Assembly (NCBI GenBank): GCA_011048855.1
Contig: DSCZ01000003.1
Span: forward strand, 1 to 9,962
DNA: 9,962 bases
From: Desulfobacteraceae bacterium
GTDB lineage: Bacteria > Desulfobacterota > DSM-4660 > Desulfatiglandales > Desulfatiglandaceae
Direction: 5' to 3'
Position 1 is the stretch's first letter. Every line of letters begins with the position of its first letter. A program made the position numbers and the translations under genes. This document shows, piece after piece, positions 1 through 7,872 of the stretch. A model generated the notes under the pieces. The model ran no database searches. It was not told the DNA's origin and saw nothing but the letters and a program-made list of their open reading frames with translations.

Positions 1-614
1 AGTGAGACGAAGTAATAATCCGACGGGAGCCCGGCCCCGGCCGGCCCCTTATGCACCGCCTGTACGGGATTTTTCAACGGAAGATCCGTTGACGCACAGA
101 GCAATCCAAGACAGAGATTCCCCCCGGCATCGATTTCAAATCCCAGACCCCGCGCCGTTCGAGCGATCCATTCCGGTATCTTGTTTTCAGACGGATCCCT
201 GAAATGAACCGAACGGCCCTTGTCACGGATAATTTTGAAAAACGACTTCCTGAAATCCGGGGAAGATACGATGAAAATCATGCATGTTGTCGGCGGAGGA
301 TCATTGAGATATGGAACCAGGCTCTGGAGGGTTTCCGAATCCAGGGCTTCGGTCTTCCGCACGATCCCAATACGCCGGATTGCCATGAACGGCAGGGATC
401 TTGCGAAATCAAGGATCTCACCGGTCCCTGATTTGTCTCCGTAAAAGACTCTCAGGTTGAAATCCCGGGTCGCCTCTTCCACGCAGGTTTCCCGAATCTT
501 TGTCAATGCCGATTCCCGAAGGAATTCTCCGGCGCCGAAAAAGAGATAAAACGGTTCGAGCCGCCCTGTTTCTATTTGTTTCAACAGGTGCCCGTATGAA
601 AGTTCCGCCGGCAT
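1..614 (-). CDS. holA: DNA polymerase III delta subunit, N-terminal part (3' end outside window)
   Basis: Clamp-loader subunit that opens the beta sliding clamp. The frame is open from the ATG at 614 to the window edge, 204 complete codons, so about 130-140 residues of a usual ~340 are missing. The N-terminus EPFYLFFGAGEFLRESAL (20-37) fits the family pattern of YLL-G-E followed by a leucine-rich helix. RSLPFMAIRRIGIVRK (72-87) and the CMIFIVSSPDFRKSFFK segment (111-127) match domain I, and IPEWIARTARGLGFEID (146-162) is the typical WI-x-x-A-x-x-G turn into domain II. Residues 163-204 are divergent but align without gaps, from memory, to the E. coli delta protein, so no frameshift is needed. 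The start codon shares TAATG with the lptE stop, with no clear ribosome binding site, which suggests coupled translation. The position after lptE is standard for holA. Confidence 0.85.
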   Translation of the reverse strand, partial: MPAELSYGHLLKQIETGRLEPFYLFFGAGEFLRESALTKIRETCVEEATRDFNLRVFYGDKSGTGEILDFARSLPFMAIRRIGIVRKTEALDSETLQSLVPYLNDPPPTTCMIFIVSSPDFRKSFFKIIRDKGRSVHFRDPSENKIPEWIARTARGLGFEIDAGGNLCLGLLCASTDLPLKNPVQAVHKGPAGAGLPSDYYFVS

Positions 615-1192
615 TAGAAACGGTCTACCGTTCTGGAATAAAGTTTCACAGCAACCCGCTCCGCGAGCCTGCGCAGCGCCGCCCTTTGTGCATCCCTGTC
701 CGCCAGGGGATCCGCGCCGAGATTCCAGTCTGCGGTCTCTACAATCGATTCATCATGCCATATTACGTTGCCGGTAGCCTTTTCGACCAAGCGCGCATCC
801 ATATCCACCGACATGCGCCTGCCCGAGGTACGCCAGTAAACGTGCTCTTCACCGTGCAGGGTCGTGCGTGTCGATTGGTATCTTCTCGCCCGGGTGCTGA
901 TTTCCGTTATCCGGCATTCAAGAATGTAAGGTGCTTCCGGTTCAGGCATCAGCGGGACGCCGGAATAGGAGATGAACTCCTTTCGCACCATCCTGGTAAA
1001 TTCGGCTTCGAAGCCCAGGCTGGAGGACGGGCTTTCCACCAGAGAAATGGCCAGGCCGGTAATGCCGGAAACTGCCGGGCCTGCAGGCGCTCCGGGCGAA
1101 CTGATGCTGTAGCCGCACCCCACCGTAAAGAAGGTGATAAGCAGTGCACATAACAGGTTTTTTAGAATAGGAGGAAGTTTCATATTTCCCAT
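614..1192 (-). CDS. lptE: LPS-assembly lipoprotein LptE
   Basis: Outer-membrane lipoprotein that plugs and supports LptD in inserting lipopolysaccharide into the outer leaflet. The 192-residue precursor has a short positive N-terminus, a hydrophobic stretch (about 12-23) and a lipobox TVGC with the lipidated Cys26, followed by GYSIS, as in the CGY start of many LptE proteins. The mature part has the alternating pattern of the family: FTRMVRKEF (a helix), YILECRITEI, then MSVDMDARLVEKATGNVIW (strands) and a C-terminal helix DRDAQRAALRRLAERVAVKLYSR. Sequence conservation in LptE is low, so the position between leuS and holA, which is standard for the family, carries much of the weight. The ATG at 1192 has AAGGGG at 1200-1205, 7 bases upstream and directly after the leuS stop. 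A TTG at 1195 and ATG at 1183 are alternatives. Confidence 0.85.
   Translation of the reverse strand: MGNMKLPPILKNLLCALLITFFTVGCGYSISSPGAPAGPAVSGITGLAISLVESPSSSLGFEAEFTRMVRKEFISYSGVPLMPEPEAPYILECRITEISTRARRYQSTRTTLHGEEHVYWRTSGRRMSVDMDARLVEKATGNVIWHDESIVETADWNLGADPLADRDAQRAALRRLAERVAVKLYSRTVDRF
619..632. repeat. 14-base perfect palindrome at the lptE-holA junction
   Basis: AACGGTCTACCGTT reads the same on both strands. In the minus-strand transcript it could fold into a 5-bp stem with a 4-base loop, 5 bases before the holA ATG. It lies within the last codons of lptE. Confidence 0.4.
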
Positions 1193-1204
1193 CAAACCGC
1201 CCCT

Positions 1205-3787
1205 TCACACAACAACGTTCACCAGCTTCCCCTGAACGACAATTACTTTACGAACCGTTTTGCCGTCCGTAAACTGCCTGACTCGTTGATCAGCCAGCGC
1301 CGATTCTTCCAGTTCATCATCTCCCCAGGAAGAAGGCACCTCTATCCTGTTCCTTACCTTGCCGTTCACCTGAAGAACCACAAGGCGTTTTTCGGTCGCA
1401 AGAGCATCCTCGCTGTAACCGGGCCAGCGATGGAAGAGCAGATTTCCCCGTCCGCCGAGTATTTCCCAAAGTTCCTCTGCGATATGGGGAACAACAGGCG
1501 ACAGCATAATCACGGTAGTTTCCACTGCGTCCCGCACCACGGCCCAGGCTGTCGCGTCCATGTTTTCAGCGCTACCGGATAGATACTGGTTCGTTTCGTT
1601 TACCAGCTCCATAACAGCAGAGATCGCAGTATTGAAGTGGAAACGGTTTTCAATATCGGAAGTGACCCGTTTAATCGTCAAATTGCTTTTTCTGTGCAAT
1701 TCGGCGAGATCTCCGAAAAGATCGCCGGAACGATCATATGGACTTGCACTGGAAAGACCTTCCAGGTTATCCGTCACCAGCCGCCAGACTCTGTTGAGGA
1801 AGCGAAACGCCCCCTCGACTCCCTGATCGCTCCACTCAAGGCTCTTTTCCGGCGGCGATGCAAAAAGGCAGAACAACCTGACGGTATCCGCGCCATAGCG
1901 CTCAATCAGCTGCTGAGGGTCCACGACATTTTTCTTGGATTTGGACATTTTTACGGTGTTTCCGATGATAACCGTCTTCCCGCAACGAGTGCAGCGACCT
2001 TCGCTCACTTCTTCGGGATAAAGATAACCATGCTCGGGACAGGACTCGGTCTCCTTGCAGACCATTCCCTGGGTCAGCAGATTCGTAAACGGCTCGCTGA
2101 CCGACAGGTAGCCCAGATCTCTGAGCACCCTGGTGTAGAACCGCGCGTAGAGAAGGTGAAGGATGGCATGTTCTATCCCGCCGATATATTGATCAACCGG
2201 CATCCAGTATCTGGTTTTTTCTTTGTCGAGCGGCCCCTCATGGTAATCGGGGCATGCATAGCGATCGAAATACCATGAAGACTCGACAAATGTATCCATC
2301 GTATCGGTTTCCCGTCTTGCAGGCCTCCCGCAGCGGGGGCAGTCGGTCTGGTGGAAAACGGGCTCATGAGGCAGCGGCGAGGTCCCGTTGGGTCTCATTT
2401 CCAGGTCAAGCGGCAACACGACCGGCAGCTGATCCTCCGGCACCGGCACGGCCCCGCATTGCTCACAATAGACGATAGGTATCGGTGTCCCCCAGTAGCG
2501 TTGCCTGGAAATGCCCCAGTCCCGGAGCCGGTAGGTAACCGTTTTCGTACCGAAACCGTGCTCGTCGAGATATTCCGCGATCCTGTCCATGGCCGCACGG
2601 TTGTGCATGCCATTGAACGGACCCGAATTAACCAGGATGCCGTCTTCGATATAGGCCTCGGTCATCGTGGCTTCGTCAATCGTTCGATCCTCCGGGCTGA
2701 TTACAACGCGAAGCTTGAGACCGTATTTTTCGGCAAAATCGAAGTCACGCTGGTCATGCGTGGGAACCGCCATGATGGCCCCGGTCCCGTAATCGAACAA
2801 TACGAAATTTGCGACAAAAATGGGGATCCGCTCTTCGGTCACCGGATTGATGCAGTACCTGCCGGTGAACACCCCCTCCTTCTCGGCAAAGTCGGCGGTC
2901 CTCATGTACCGGTCCATCTTCATGGTACGCTCTATAAAATCAAGCACTTCACGTTCCTGTGGCAAGCCTTTGATCATTTCCTTGACCAGCGGATGTTCAG
3001 GGGCGAAACACATGAAAGTGGCGCCGAAAATGGTATCCTGCCGGGTCGTGAACACCTCGACCACCTGATCACCGTCTGCAAGCGGAAAACGTATCAATGC
3101 CCCGTAACTCTTCCCGATCCAGTTTTTCTGCATCGTCAATACGCTTTCAGGCCAGCCGGGCAGTTTGTCGCAATATTCCAGGATTTCTTCAGCGTAATCG
3201 GTGATCTTCAAAAACCAGCTGTCCATTTCCTTGATGGAAACTTCGGTGTCTGTATGCCGCCAACAGCAACCGTTTACAACCTGCTCGTTCGCAAGAACGC
3301 TCTGGCATTTTTCACACCAGTTCACAAAGGTGCGTTTCTTGTAAGCAAGCCCTCGTTCGTACATTTTCAGGAAGACCAGCTGTTCCCATCTGTAATATTC
3401 GGGATCGCAGGTCGCGAGCTCCCGATCCCAGTCATAGCTGAAACCCATTCGCTTCAGCTGGAACTTCATCGCGGAAATGTTGTCGTAGGTCCACCTCGCC
3501 GGGTGAATGCCGTTTTCTATCGCAGCGTTTTCCGCCGGCATCCCGAAGGCATCCCAGCCCATCGGATGGAGCACATTTTTTCCACACATCCTTTTATAGC
3601 GGGCAACCACGTCCCCGATCGTATAGTTTCGGACATGCCCCATGTGAATTTTCCCCGAAGGATAAGGGAACATTTCCAGAAGGTAGTATTTTTCCTTCGA
3701 TGGATCTTCGGAAACCTTGAACGCGCCTTCCTTATCCCATACCGACTGCCACTTCGTTTCCACTCCCTGTGGATCATACTTCATCAT
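1205..3787 (-). CDS. leuS: leucyl-tRNA synthetase
   Basis: Class I aminoacyl-tRNA synthetase that charges tRNA-Leu and hydrolyses mischarged products. The 860-residue protein is of the bacterial type. Order of domains: Rossmann catalytic start with HMGH (48-51); zinc module with CEKC (158-161) and CCWRH (174-178); CP1 editing domain, about 225-415, with the threonine-rich TTRQDT (247-252) and [11 protein letters not shown] (341-351). Next come [13 protein letters not shown] (421-433), CEQC and CPRC pairs (441, 483), the catalytic KMSKSKKN (613-620), the helical anticodon domain (about 650-790) and a C-terminal tRNA-binding domain (from about 800). Thr252 and Asp345 fall at the E. coli editing positions. 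The ATG at 3787 is chosen because AGGA lies 5 bases before it; ATGs at 3793 and 3784 are close alternatives. The GTG at 3829, abutting the nusB stop, lacks a ribosome binding site. Confidence 0.97.
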   Translation of the reverse strand: MMKYDPQGVETKWQSVWDKEGAFKVSEDPSKEKYYLLEMFPYPSGKIHMGHVRNYTIGDVVARYKRMCGKNVLHPMGWDAFGMPAENAAIENGIHPARWTYDNISAMKFQLKRMGFSYDWDRELATCDPEYYRWEQLVFLKMYERGLAYKKRTFVNWCEKCQSVLANEQVVNGCCWRHTDTEVSIKEMDSWFLKITDYAEEILEYCDKLPGWPESVLTMQKNWIGKSYGALIRFPLADGDQVVEVFTTRQDTIFGATFMCFAPEHPLVKEMIKGLPQEREVLDFIERTMKMDRYMRTADFAEKEGVFTGRYCINPVTEERIPIFVANFVLFDYGTGAIMAVPTHDQRDFDFAEKYGLKLRVVISPEDRTIDEATMTEAYIEDGILVNSGPFNGMHNRAAMDRIAEYLDEHGFGTKTVTYRLRDWGISRQRYWGTPIPIVYCEQCGAVPVPEDQLPVVLPLDLEMRPNGTSPLPHEPVFHQTDCPRCGRPARRETDTMDTFVESSWYFDRYACPDYHEGPLDKEKTRYWMPVDQYIGGIEHAILHLLYARFYTRVLRDLGYLSVSEPFTNLLTQGMVCKETESCPEHGYLYPEEVSEGRCTRCGKTVIIGNTVKMSKSKKNVVDPQQLIERYGADTVRLFCLFASPPEKSLEWSDQGVEGAFRFLNRVWRLVTDNLEGLSSASPYDRSGDLFGDLAELHRKSNLTIKRVTSDIENRFHFNTAISAVMELVNETNQYLSGSAENMDATAWAVVRDAVETTVIMLSPVVPHIAEELWEILGGRGNLLFHRWPGYSEDALATEKRLVVLQVNGKVRNRIEVPSSWGDDELEESALADQRVRQFTDGKTVRKVIVVQGKLVNVVV

Positions 3788-3829
3788 CGTCATCCTGTTG
3801 ATTTGTCGATTAATAAAATTCCGCCGCAC

Positions 3830-4279
3830 TCAATCTTCCATTCCGTCGACAACTTCCCCTGTCAAGCCGCCTTCGGTGGTCAGCATCGCAAGTATCCTGT
3901 CGAGTACACCGTTTATAAAGGAGGAAGAATCGTCCCCGCCGTAGATTTTCCCGATTTCGACAGCCTCGTCGATCGACACCCTGGGCGGAATGTCATCCCT
4001 CCATCCAATTTCGAAAACAGCAACCTTGAGTATGCTCCGGTCCACCAGCGGCATACGTTCCAGCCGCCAGTGGTCGGAAGCACCTGTGATCAATCGTTCG
4101 ATTTGCGTAGAATGTTCCACCACGCCTGATATCAGTTCGCGTGCAAAGCCTCCCAGGCGGCGGGATGCACCGAAATGCTCCAATACAAGTTCCAGTACCT
4201 CGTCGACCTCGCCGCCGTTTATCGCCATGTGAAACAGCACCTGAACGGCAAGTTCACGGGATCCCCTGCGTTTCCCCAT
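3830..4279 (-). CDS. nusB: transcription antitermination factor NusB
   Basis: RNA-binding protein that, with NusE (ribosomal protein S10), binds boxA of rRNA leaders and supports antitermination. From the ATG at 4279 the protein has 149 residues and an all-helical NusB fold. Recognisable segments are KRRGSRELAVQVLF (3-16), FARELISGVVEH (45-56), WRLERMPLVDRSILKVAVFEI (starting at 71) and the highly conserved VSIDEAVEIGKIYGGDDSSSF (starting at 101) with NGVLDRI (123-129). In-frame GTG at 4303 and ATG at 4288 are possible longer starts. The ATG at 4279 is preferred because GAGGT at 4289-4293 is 9 bases away and MGKRR is a typical family N-terminus. The acidic end (GEVVDGMED) is not conserved. 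The TGA stop is directly followed by an in-frame GTG of the leuS frame. Confidence 0.95.
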   Translation of the reverse strand: MGKRRGSRELAVQVLFHMAINGGEVDEVLELVLEHFGASRRLGGFARELISGVVEHSTQIERLITGASDHWRLERMPLVDRSILKVAVFEIGWRDDIPPRVSIDEAVEIGKIYGGDDSSSFINGVLDRILAMLTTEGGLTGEVVDGMED

Positions 4280-4294
4280 GACTTCCATACCTCG

Positions 4295-4323
4295 CGCCGG
4301 CACCCTTTTTTAACCGGCCGGCG
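4295..4323 (-). promoter_or_regulatory. possible hairpin in the ribH-nusB gap
   Basis: CGCCGGC at 4317-4323 and GCCGGCG at 4295-4301 (minus strand) can form a 7-bp all-GC stem with a 15-base A-rich loop. No T-run follows, so it is not a standard intrinsic terminator. It ends just before the GAGGT at 4289-4293 proposed as the nusB ribosome binding site, so it could affect nusB initiation or act as a processing site. Function is inferred only. Confidence 0.3.
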
Positions 4324-4334
4324 TCCCAATTCGT

Positions 4335-4802
4335 TCACCGGAGCTGTTTGAAGAGATTTGCCATTTCCACTGCCGCCACCGCGGCTTCGAAGCCCTTGTT
4401 TCCTGCCTTCGAGCCGGACCGTTCGATCGCCTGCTCAAGGGTATCGGTGGTCAATACTCCAAAGGTAACAGGTATGCCTGATTCCAGCGCGACCGACGCT
4501 ACACCCTTGGAAACTTCCGCAGCCACATAATCGAAGTGAGGGGTGGAACCCCGCACGACCGCGCCCAAACATACCACCGCATCATAGGTCCCACTCAAAG
4601 CGCATTTTTTTGCGGCTGCAGGAATTTCGAAAGCTCCCGGCACCTTTACCACGGTGATGTTTTCGTCCACGGCGCCATGGCGTATCAATGCGTCCATCGC
4701 CCCTTCCATCAGCCTTGCGCTCATGAAATCGTTGAATCTGCTCACGATCAGCGCGAACCGAAGTCCTTCAGCCGCCAGCATTCCTTCGAGTATTCTGCCC
4801 AT
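4335..4802 (-). CDS. ribH: 6,7-dimethyl-8-ribityllumazine synthase
   Basis: Condenses the RibD-derived pyrimidine with dihydroxybutanone phosphate to form lumazine, the substrate of RibE. Family members assemble as pentamers or 60-subunit capsids. The 155-residue length is typical. Visible motifs are the SRFND loop (21-25), VPGAFEIP (54-61), the phosphate and catalytic segment [15 protein letters not shown] (79-93) with catalytic His89, [17 protein letters not shown] (114-130) with Arg128, and [10 protein letters not shown] (132-141). All expected active-site residues are present. The gene begins 3 bases after the ribBA stop. A 55-base gap separates its stop from the nusB start. RibH followed directly by nusB is a widely conserved arrangement in proteobacteria. 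Confidence 0.97.
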   Translation of the reverse strand: MGRILEGMLAAEGLRFALIVSRFNDFMSARLMEGAMDALIRHGAVDENITVVKVPGAFEIPAAAKKCALSGTYDAVVCLGAVVRGSTPHFDYVAAEVSKGVASVALESGIPVTFGVLTTDTLEQAIERSGSKAGNKGFEAAVAAVEMANLFKQLR

Positions 4803-4805
4803 TGT

Positions 4806-6017
4806 CTACCTCTCACTCAAATTTTTAATTATATGGCCAAGTTTTTGACACTTGGTCATGAGATACTTCAAGTTTTCCGGACGAGGCTCGCATTCTATGG
4901 GCACCCGTTCTGTAATCTGAAGGCCATAACCCTCAAGCCCGACCATTTTTTTCGGGTTGTTGGTCATCAGCCGCATTTTCCGAACACCCAAACTTACAAG
5001 CATCTGGGCCCCGACGCCATAATCTCTCATGTCAGCTAGAAAACCCAGTTCTTCGTTGGCCTCCACCGTGTCCAGCCCCCGGTCCTGCAACGCATAAGCC
5101 TTTAATTTATTGGCAAGGCCGATGCCCCTGCCCTCCTGGTGAAGATACAAAACAACTCCCATACCCTCCTGGTGAACCATTTCCATCGATGTTCTGAGCT
5201 GCTCGCCGCAATCGCAGCGGTAGGATCCGAAAACATCCCCGGTAAGACATTCGGAATGTACCCGGACCAGGATCTCTTTTTCAGGATCCAGCGGTCCTTT
5301 TACGAGCGCCAGGTGCTCATAGTCGTCGATATCGTTTACGAAAGCAACGGCCTTGAAATCTCCGTAAGGCGTAGGCAGCATAGTCTCAGCCACCTGGTGC
5401 ACAAAGCTCTCGTTATGCATCCGGTAGGCAATGATATCCGCTACGGAAGCGATCTTGAGCCCGTGAATCTCGGAAAAACGTTCGAGATCAGGCAGCCGTG
5501 CCATGGTACCGTCTTCGTTCATTATTTCGCAGATAACAGCGGCCGGCTTCAAACCGGCAAGACGGGCCAGGTCCACCGATCCTTCGGTCTGGCCGGTCCT
5601 GAACAAAACTCCTCCCCTCCTTGCCCGCAAAGGGAAAACATGCCCCGGTTGTACCAGGTCTTCCGGTCTCGCGTCATCGGCGACCGCCGTCAAAATGGTA
5701 TGGGCCCTGTCCGCCGCGGAAATACCGGTGGAGACCCCGCTTCTAGCCTCTATGCTCACGGTGAAAGCAGTATTAAAACGGGACCGGTTGTCGTAGACCA
5801 TCAATGGAAGCTTCAATCGATCCACTACATCCGGGCTCATCGCAAGACATATCAAACCCCGTCCGTGCTTCGCCATAAAGTTTACGGCCTCAGGTGTCAC
5901 CTTTTCAGCGGCGATCGTCAGGTCGCCTTCGTTCTCCCGGTCCTCATCGTCGACCAGGATAATCATCTTGCCCTCGCGTAAATCTTCGAGCACATTTTCA
6001 ATTTTTTCGATAGCCAT
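4806..6017 (-). CDS. ribBA: bifunctional 3,4-dihydroxy-2-butanone-4-phosphate synthase / GTP cyclohydrolase II
   Basis: Supplies both precursors of riboflavin: the four-carbon unit from ribulose-5-phosphate (N-terminal half) and the pyrimidine from GTP (C-terminal half). The 403-residue length fits RibBA. N-terminal domain, about 1-200: DDEDRENEGD (23-32, including the metal-binding Glu28), Cys57, GVSTGISAADR (94-104), GHVFPLRA (125-132) and CEIMNEDGTMAR (163-174). C-terminal domain, about 208-400: the zinc cysteines 257, 268 and 270 (SECLTGD, CDCGEQL), HQEGRGIGL (293-301), Tyr308, Asp329/Arg331 in ADMRDYG and TNNPKK (352-357). The GTP cyclohydrolase half therefore looks fully equipped. One oddity is that the family motif GHTEA is GQTEG here: Gln143 stands in place of the metal-ligand His153 of E. 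coli RibB. The gene starts 15 bases after ribE with only a weak GGA site, and its 3' end carries the ribosome binding site of ribH. Confidence 0.96.
   Translation of the reverse strand: MAIEKIENVLEDLREGKMIILVDDEDRENEGDLTIAAEKVTPEAVNFMAKHGRGLICLAMSPDVVDRLKLPLMVYDNRSRFNTAFTVSIEARSGVSTGISAADRAHTILTAVADDARPEDLVQPGHVFPLRARRGGVLFRTGQTEGSVDLARLAGLKPAAVICEIMNEDGTMARLPDLERFSEIHGLKIASVADIIAYRMHNESFVHQVAETMLPTPYGDFKAVAFVNDIDDYEHLALVKGPLDPEKEILVRVHSECLTGDVFGSYRCDCGEQLRTSMEMVHQEGMGVVLYLHQEGRGIGLANKLKAYALQDRGLDTVEANEELGFLADMRDYGVGAQMLVSLGVRKMRLMTNNPKKMVGLEGYGLQITERVPIECEPRPENLKYLMTKCQKLGHIIKNLSER
4808..4814 (-). promoter_or_regulatory. ribH ribosome binding site inside the ribBA 3' end
   Basis: GAGAGGT on the minus strand ends 5 bases before the ribH ATG at 4802 and overlaps the last codons and TAG stop of ribBA. 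This suggests that ribosomes finishing ribBA re-initiate on ribH. Confidence 0.65.
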
Positions 6018-6032
6018 CGCTTTTCCAATCGT

Positions 6033-6680
6033 TCAAGATTTCAGTAACGTCTCCAGCCTGTCTCCATCGGGACCATCCCCGTTTGCAGAATTGGACAGGG
6101 ACACAAATTTTTCCACATATTTCCCGACCAGATCAGTCTCTATGTTAACCCTGCTTCCTGTCCTCTTCGAAAGAAGCGTGGTCCCGCTCCCGGTCTGGGG
6201 AATAACATTGACTTCAATGAACTTCGGGCCGCACCTGTTCACGGTCAGGCTCACACCGTCCACCGCAATCGACCCTTTTTCAATAACATAGCGGAAAAGA
6301 TTCCCGGGTATTTCAAGTCTTATATTCCATGATTTATGTCTCGGAAATCTACCGGCAACAATCCCGATGCCGTCTACATGCCCCTGCACCAGGTGGCCGC
6401 CCAGCCGGTCGGACAGTTTGAGCGCGCGTTCCAGGTTCACTTCATCCCCGCTGCGAAGAAAACCGAGCGTTGATCTGGAAAGAGTCTCGGCAGACACATA
6501 AACATCGAACGAACCTGGCGCCGCTGCCGTGATCGTCAAACAAACACCATCGACGGCCACACTCTCTCCAACGACAACTTCCCCTGCATTGAAGCGTGGC
6601 TTTACAGTCAGGTGCATATCCCCGCCATCACGTCTTAAAGCCTTTATAATCCCTGTGCCCTCGATCAATCCGGTAAACAT
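6033..6680 (-). CDS. ribE: riboflavin synthase, alpha chain
   Basis: Dismutates two 6,7-dimethyl-8-ribityllumazine molecules to riboflavin and the diaminopyrimidine intermediate, the final riboflavin step. The 215-residue protein has two lumazine-binding repeats, about 1-90 and 97-190, each with its own beta-barrel signature: GESVAVDGVCLTI (38-50) and KGSIAVDGVSLTV (135-147). GGHLVQGHVDG at 94-104 joins the halves. Ser40, Cys47 and His101 correspond to active-site residues Ser41, Cys48 and His102 of the E. coli enzyme. MFTGLIEGTG is the near-universal N-terminus, so the ATG at 6680 is chosen over the in-frame GTG at 6689, which has no spaced ribosome binding site. The C-terminus after KYVEKF (about 193-215) is a poorly conserved hydrophilic tail. 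The ribD stop lies 25 bases upstream. This symbol is ribC in some naming schemes. Confidence 0.96.
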   Translation of the reverse strand: MFTGLIEGTGIIKALRRDGGDMHLTVKPRFNAGEVVVGESVAVDGVCLTITAAAPGSFDVYVSAETLSRSTLGFLRSGDEVNLERALKLSDRLGGHLVQGHVDGIGIVAGRFPRHKSWNIRLEIPGNLFRYVIEKGSIAVDGVSLTVNRCGPKFIEVNVIPQTGSGTTLLSKRTGSRVNIETDLVGKYVEKFVSLSNSANGDGPDGDRLETLLKS

Positions 6681-6705
6681 GTCTTCCACACCCTATCGAT
6701 CCCTG

Positions 6706-7872
6706 TCACCCTGCAAAGGCCGCTGCATCCTTCTTTGGAAGGCCGGGCCTTCGATCCGGATACTCCGGGTACCCCACAGTCAAAACGTCATTATCGATTC
6801 GCCTTACCCGGAGGTCTTTCAATTTCAGGCAACGACGGATCTCGTCGGCGCCGGGTCCGAAGGCCATCGGAACGCCATCGCTCCCCCCAAGCAGGAGGGG
6901 GGCCCGGAAAATATAAACCTTGTCTATGAGACGTTCCCGCAGCATAGAACCCAATAAACGCGCGCCGCCTTCCACAAGGACGTTAACAACCTCCCGCGCG
7001 GCCAATATACCCAAAAGAGCGCCTATGTCAATGCCGTCCGGACCTTCAGGGCATTCCACCAACTCTACCCCGGCGTCGCTGAATTCACGGCGACGAACCC
7101 TCGGCGCGCCTTTTCCGACAGCTATAATCGTACGTTCAGGGTCGCCACAGGCGACAACGGCGGCTTCTTTCGGTGTTCTAAGATTCGAATCCACTATGAC
7201 TCTGTAAGGCTGTGGGTTCGCGCGTCGAACCGCGCGTACTGTAAGCCGAGGATTGTCGGCCAGCACCGTCCCCACCCCGACCATAACCACGTCGACCCGG
7301 TCTCTCAGGCGATGGACCAAATGCCGGGAGCGCTCTCCGGTTATCCATTTACTGTCGCCGGAAACCGTGGCCGTAAAACCGTCCAGTGTCATGGCCGTCT
7401 TGGCGGTCACCATCGGGGCACCAGTGGTCACAAATTTAACAAAAGCTTCGTTCAGCCTGCAACACTCTGCCTCAAGCACCCCTTCCCGAACCTCGACGCC
7501 CTGTCTCCTGAGCTTTTCACATCCCCCTCCTGCCACCCTGGGATTGGGATCTCTCATGCCCACAACCACGCACCCCAAACCACTCTCCAGGATGGCCTCG
7601 GTGCACGGAGGAGTTCTTCCATGGTGATTGCAGGGCTCAAGCGTCACGTACATCGTAGCTCTTTCCGCTCTCTTTCCGGCACGGGCGAGGGCTTCGATCT
7701 CCGCGTGAGGTTTGCCCGCAGCCCGGTGATAACCTGCAGCCAGCACTTCCCCGTCTTTCACGATCACTGCGCCCACCGTGGGATTGGGTGAGGTTCGCCC
7801 CAGCCCCCTGCGAGCCATTGCAAGTGCACGCCTCATAAATCGTTCATCCGCCACCGCCTGATCGGTTTTCAT
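6706..7872 (-). CDS. ribD: bifunctional pyrimidine deaminase/reductase RibD
   Basis: Performs the second and third steps of riboflavin synthesis: deamination of the diaminopyrimidinone ribosyl phosphate made by GTP cyclohydrolase II, then NADPH-dependent reduction of the ribose side chain. The 388-residue protein has a deaminase domain (about 1-145) with HAE at 56-58 and Cys81/Cys90 in EPCNHHGRTPPC, giving the zinc ligands and catalytic Glu. The reductase domain (about 152-370) shows KTAMTLDG (158-165), SGDSKWITGE (171-180), VGVGTVLADNPRL (198-210) and VEGGARL (300-306). Both halves look intact. The last 20 residues (YPDRRPGLPKKDAAAFAG) are an unconserved tail. The ATG overlaps the nrdR stop by four bases, with GGAG at 7880-7883, 7 bases upstream. 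It is the first gene of the rib cluster; no FMN riboswitch can fit before it. Confidence 0.97.
   Translation of the reverse strand: MKTDQAVADERFMRRALAMARRGLGRTSPNPTVGAVIVKDGEVLAAGYHRAAGKPHAEIEALARAGKRAERATMYVTLEPCNHHGRTPPCTEAILESGLGCVVVGMRDPNPRVAGGGCEKLRRQGVEVREGVLEAECCRLNEAFVKFVTTGAPMVTAKTAMTLDGFTATVSGDSKWITGERSRHLVHRLRDRVDVVMVGVGTVLADNPRLTVRAVRRANPQPYRVIVDSNLRTPKEAAVVACGDPERTIIAVGKGAPRVRRREFSDAGVELVECPEGPDGIDIGALLGILAAREVVNVLVEGGARLLGSMLRERLIDKVYIFRAPLLLGGSDGVPMAFGPGADEIRRCLKLKDLRVRRIDNDVLTVGYPEYPDRRPGLPKKDAAAFAG

Noticed and set aside
1..160. A possible frameshift in holA, since residues 163-204 look unlike the family
   Set aside because: The other two frames hit stops within this stretch, while the chosen frame stays open and aligns in length, from memory, with the E. 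coli delta protein. Natural divergence is the simpler reading.
3788..3829. GTG at 3829 as the leuS start
   Set aside because: It abuts the nusB stop without a ribosome binding site, and the added residues ([14 protein letters not shown]) are not part of the LeuRS fold. An ATG at 3787 has AGGA five bases before it.
2351..4129. A 592-codon open frame on the plus strand
   Set aside because: It lies antisense to leuS and the end of nusB, both of which encode proteins with intact motifs. It has no recognisable domain and no ribosome binding site of note. Long antisense frames are a common by-product of codon bias.
5139..5981. A 280-codon open frame on the plus strand
   Set aside because: It is the antisense shadow of ribBA, whose conserved motifs explain the sequence.
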